Source: Nitrospinaceae bacterium (GTDB lineage: Bacteria > Nitrospinota > Nitrospinia > Nitrospinales > Nitrospinaceae). From it: a stretch of DNA of 5,845 bases. Below the pieces are notes generated by a model. The model made no database searches and was not told the origin of the DNA. It was given only the letters and a program-made list of their open reading frames with translations. The stretch covers positions 1 through 5,845 of the forward strand of contig JAJDAX010000034.1 of NCBI GenBank assembly GCA_029261615.1. The letters are read 5' to 3'. Made by a program: the position numbers and the translations under genes. Below are positions 5,772 through 5,845 of the stretch, in pieces; position 1 is the first letter of the stretch; every line of letters begins with the position of its first letter.

Positions 5772-5845
5772 CTAAGCGTCGATCTGGGCTTTTTGCAGTT
5801 TGCCGCTGAAATCGACATACACCGATTTCCATTCGGTGAAAATTT
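5772..5845 (-). CDS. C-terminal end of an unidentified protein (5' part beyond the window)
   Basis: The last 23 codons and a TAG stop are visible, reading IFTEWKSVYVDFSGKLQKAQ then IDA. Codon use looks normal and the two other minus-strand frames read poorly, so this is probably a real gene end. The EW-x3-VYVDF-x-GKL pattern faintly recalls the last strand of hot-dog-fold acyl-CoA thioesterases, which often end in a V-x-VD-x3-G-x-P/L stretch, but 23 residues are too few to assign it. It is on the same strand as the rest but separated from the hydrolase by terminator-like structure and a promoter, so it is probably not in the same operon. Confidence 0.55.
   Translation of the reverse strand, partial: IFTEWKSVYVDFSGKLQKAQIDA

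Noticed and set aside
5557..5775. Plus-strand 72-codon frame ending in GKPGTYRHALMKHWKRNTGQ and PVARC
   Set aside because: The end part reads protein-like, but the frame runs straight through the 5579-5625 palindrome, has no ribosome binding site, overlaps the end of the minus-strand gene, and matches no family I recognise.

Overview
The window is a compact, minus-strand bacterial region. It holds one sigma-54-type two-component pair, one metallo-beta-lactamase-fold / ADP-ribosylglycohydrolase-fold gene pair, and the tail of another gene at the right edge. Base composition is near balanced with an A/T-rich intergenic gap. The sigma-54 activator, the cytoplasmic REC-GAF histidine kinase, the strong Shine-Dalgarno sites and the use of GTG/ATT starts fit a free-living Gram-negative bacterium, for example a deltaproteobacterial, Nitrospinota or Nitrospirota-like lineage. 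The lineage is inference only; no rRNA or other marker gene is present.

Region by region (transcription runs right to left). 5772-5845: last 23 codons of an unidentified minus-strand gene. 5415-5771: about 360 bases with no confident gene. It contains a hairpin just after that gene, a strong palindrome with T-runs on both strands (bidirectional terminator or palindromic repeat), a perfect 10-bp inverted repeat, and a good sigma-70 promoter whose -35 box lies inside that repeat. 4644-5414: a YycJ/WalJ-like metallo-beta-lactamase-fold hydrolase, apparently starting at a rare ATT codon behind a perfect ribosome binding site. 3320-4639: a protein with the ADP-ribosylglycohydrolase fold, starting 4 bases after the previous stop codon, in which both metal-binding motifs are replaced (a probable pseudoenzyme) and which has a long charged tail. 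2909-3319: an A/T-rich intergenic gap with several inverted repeats, one of which resembles a terminator on the opposite strand. 1130-2908: REC-GAF-HisKA-HATPase histidine kinase. 1-1133: DctD/NtrC-like sigma-54 response regulator, cut by the left edge, joined to the kinase by an ATGA stop/start overlap.

The kinase and regulator should form one cytoplasmic signalling system: the kinase reads an upstream phosphoryl signal through its N-terminal receiver and a small molecule or partner through its GAF domain, then phosphorylates the regulator, which activates sigma-54 promoters. No convincing -24/-12 site is visible inside the window, so its targets lie elsewhere. The hydrolase and the pseudoenzyme form a separate, translationally linked pair. 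The most unusual points are the motif-stripped ADP-ribosylglycohydrolase homologue, the ATT start, and the inverted repeat over the promoter of that pair.
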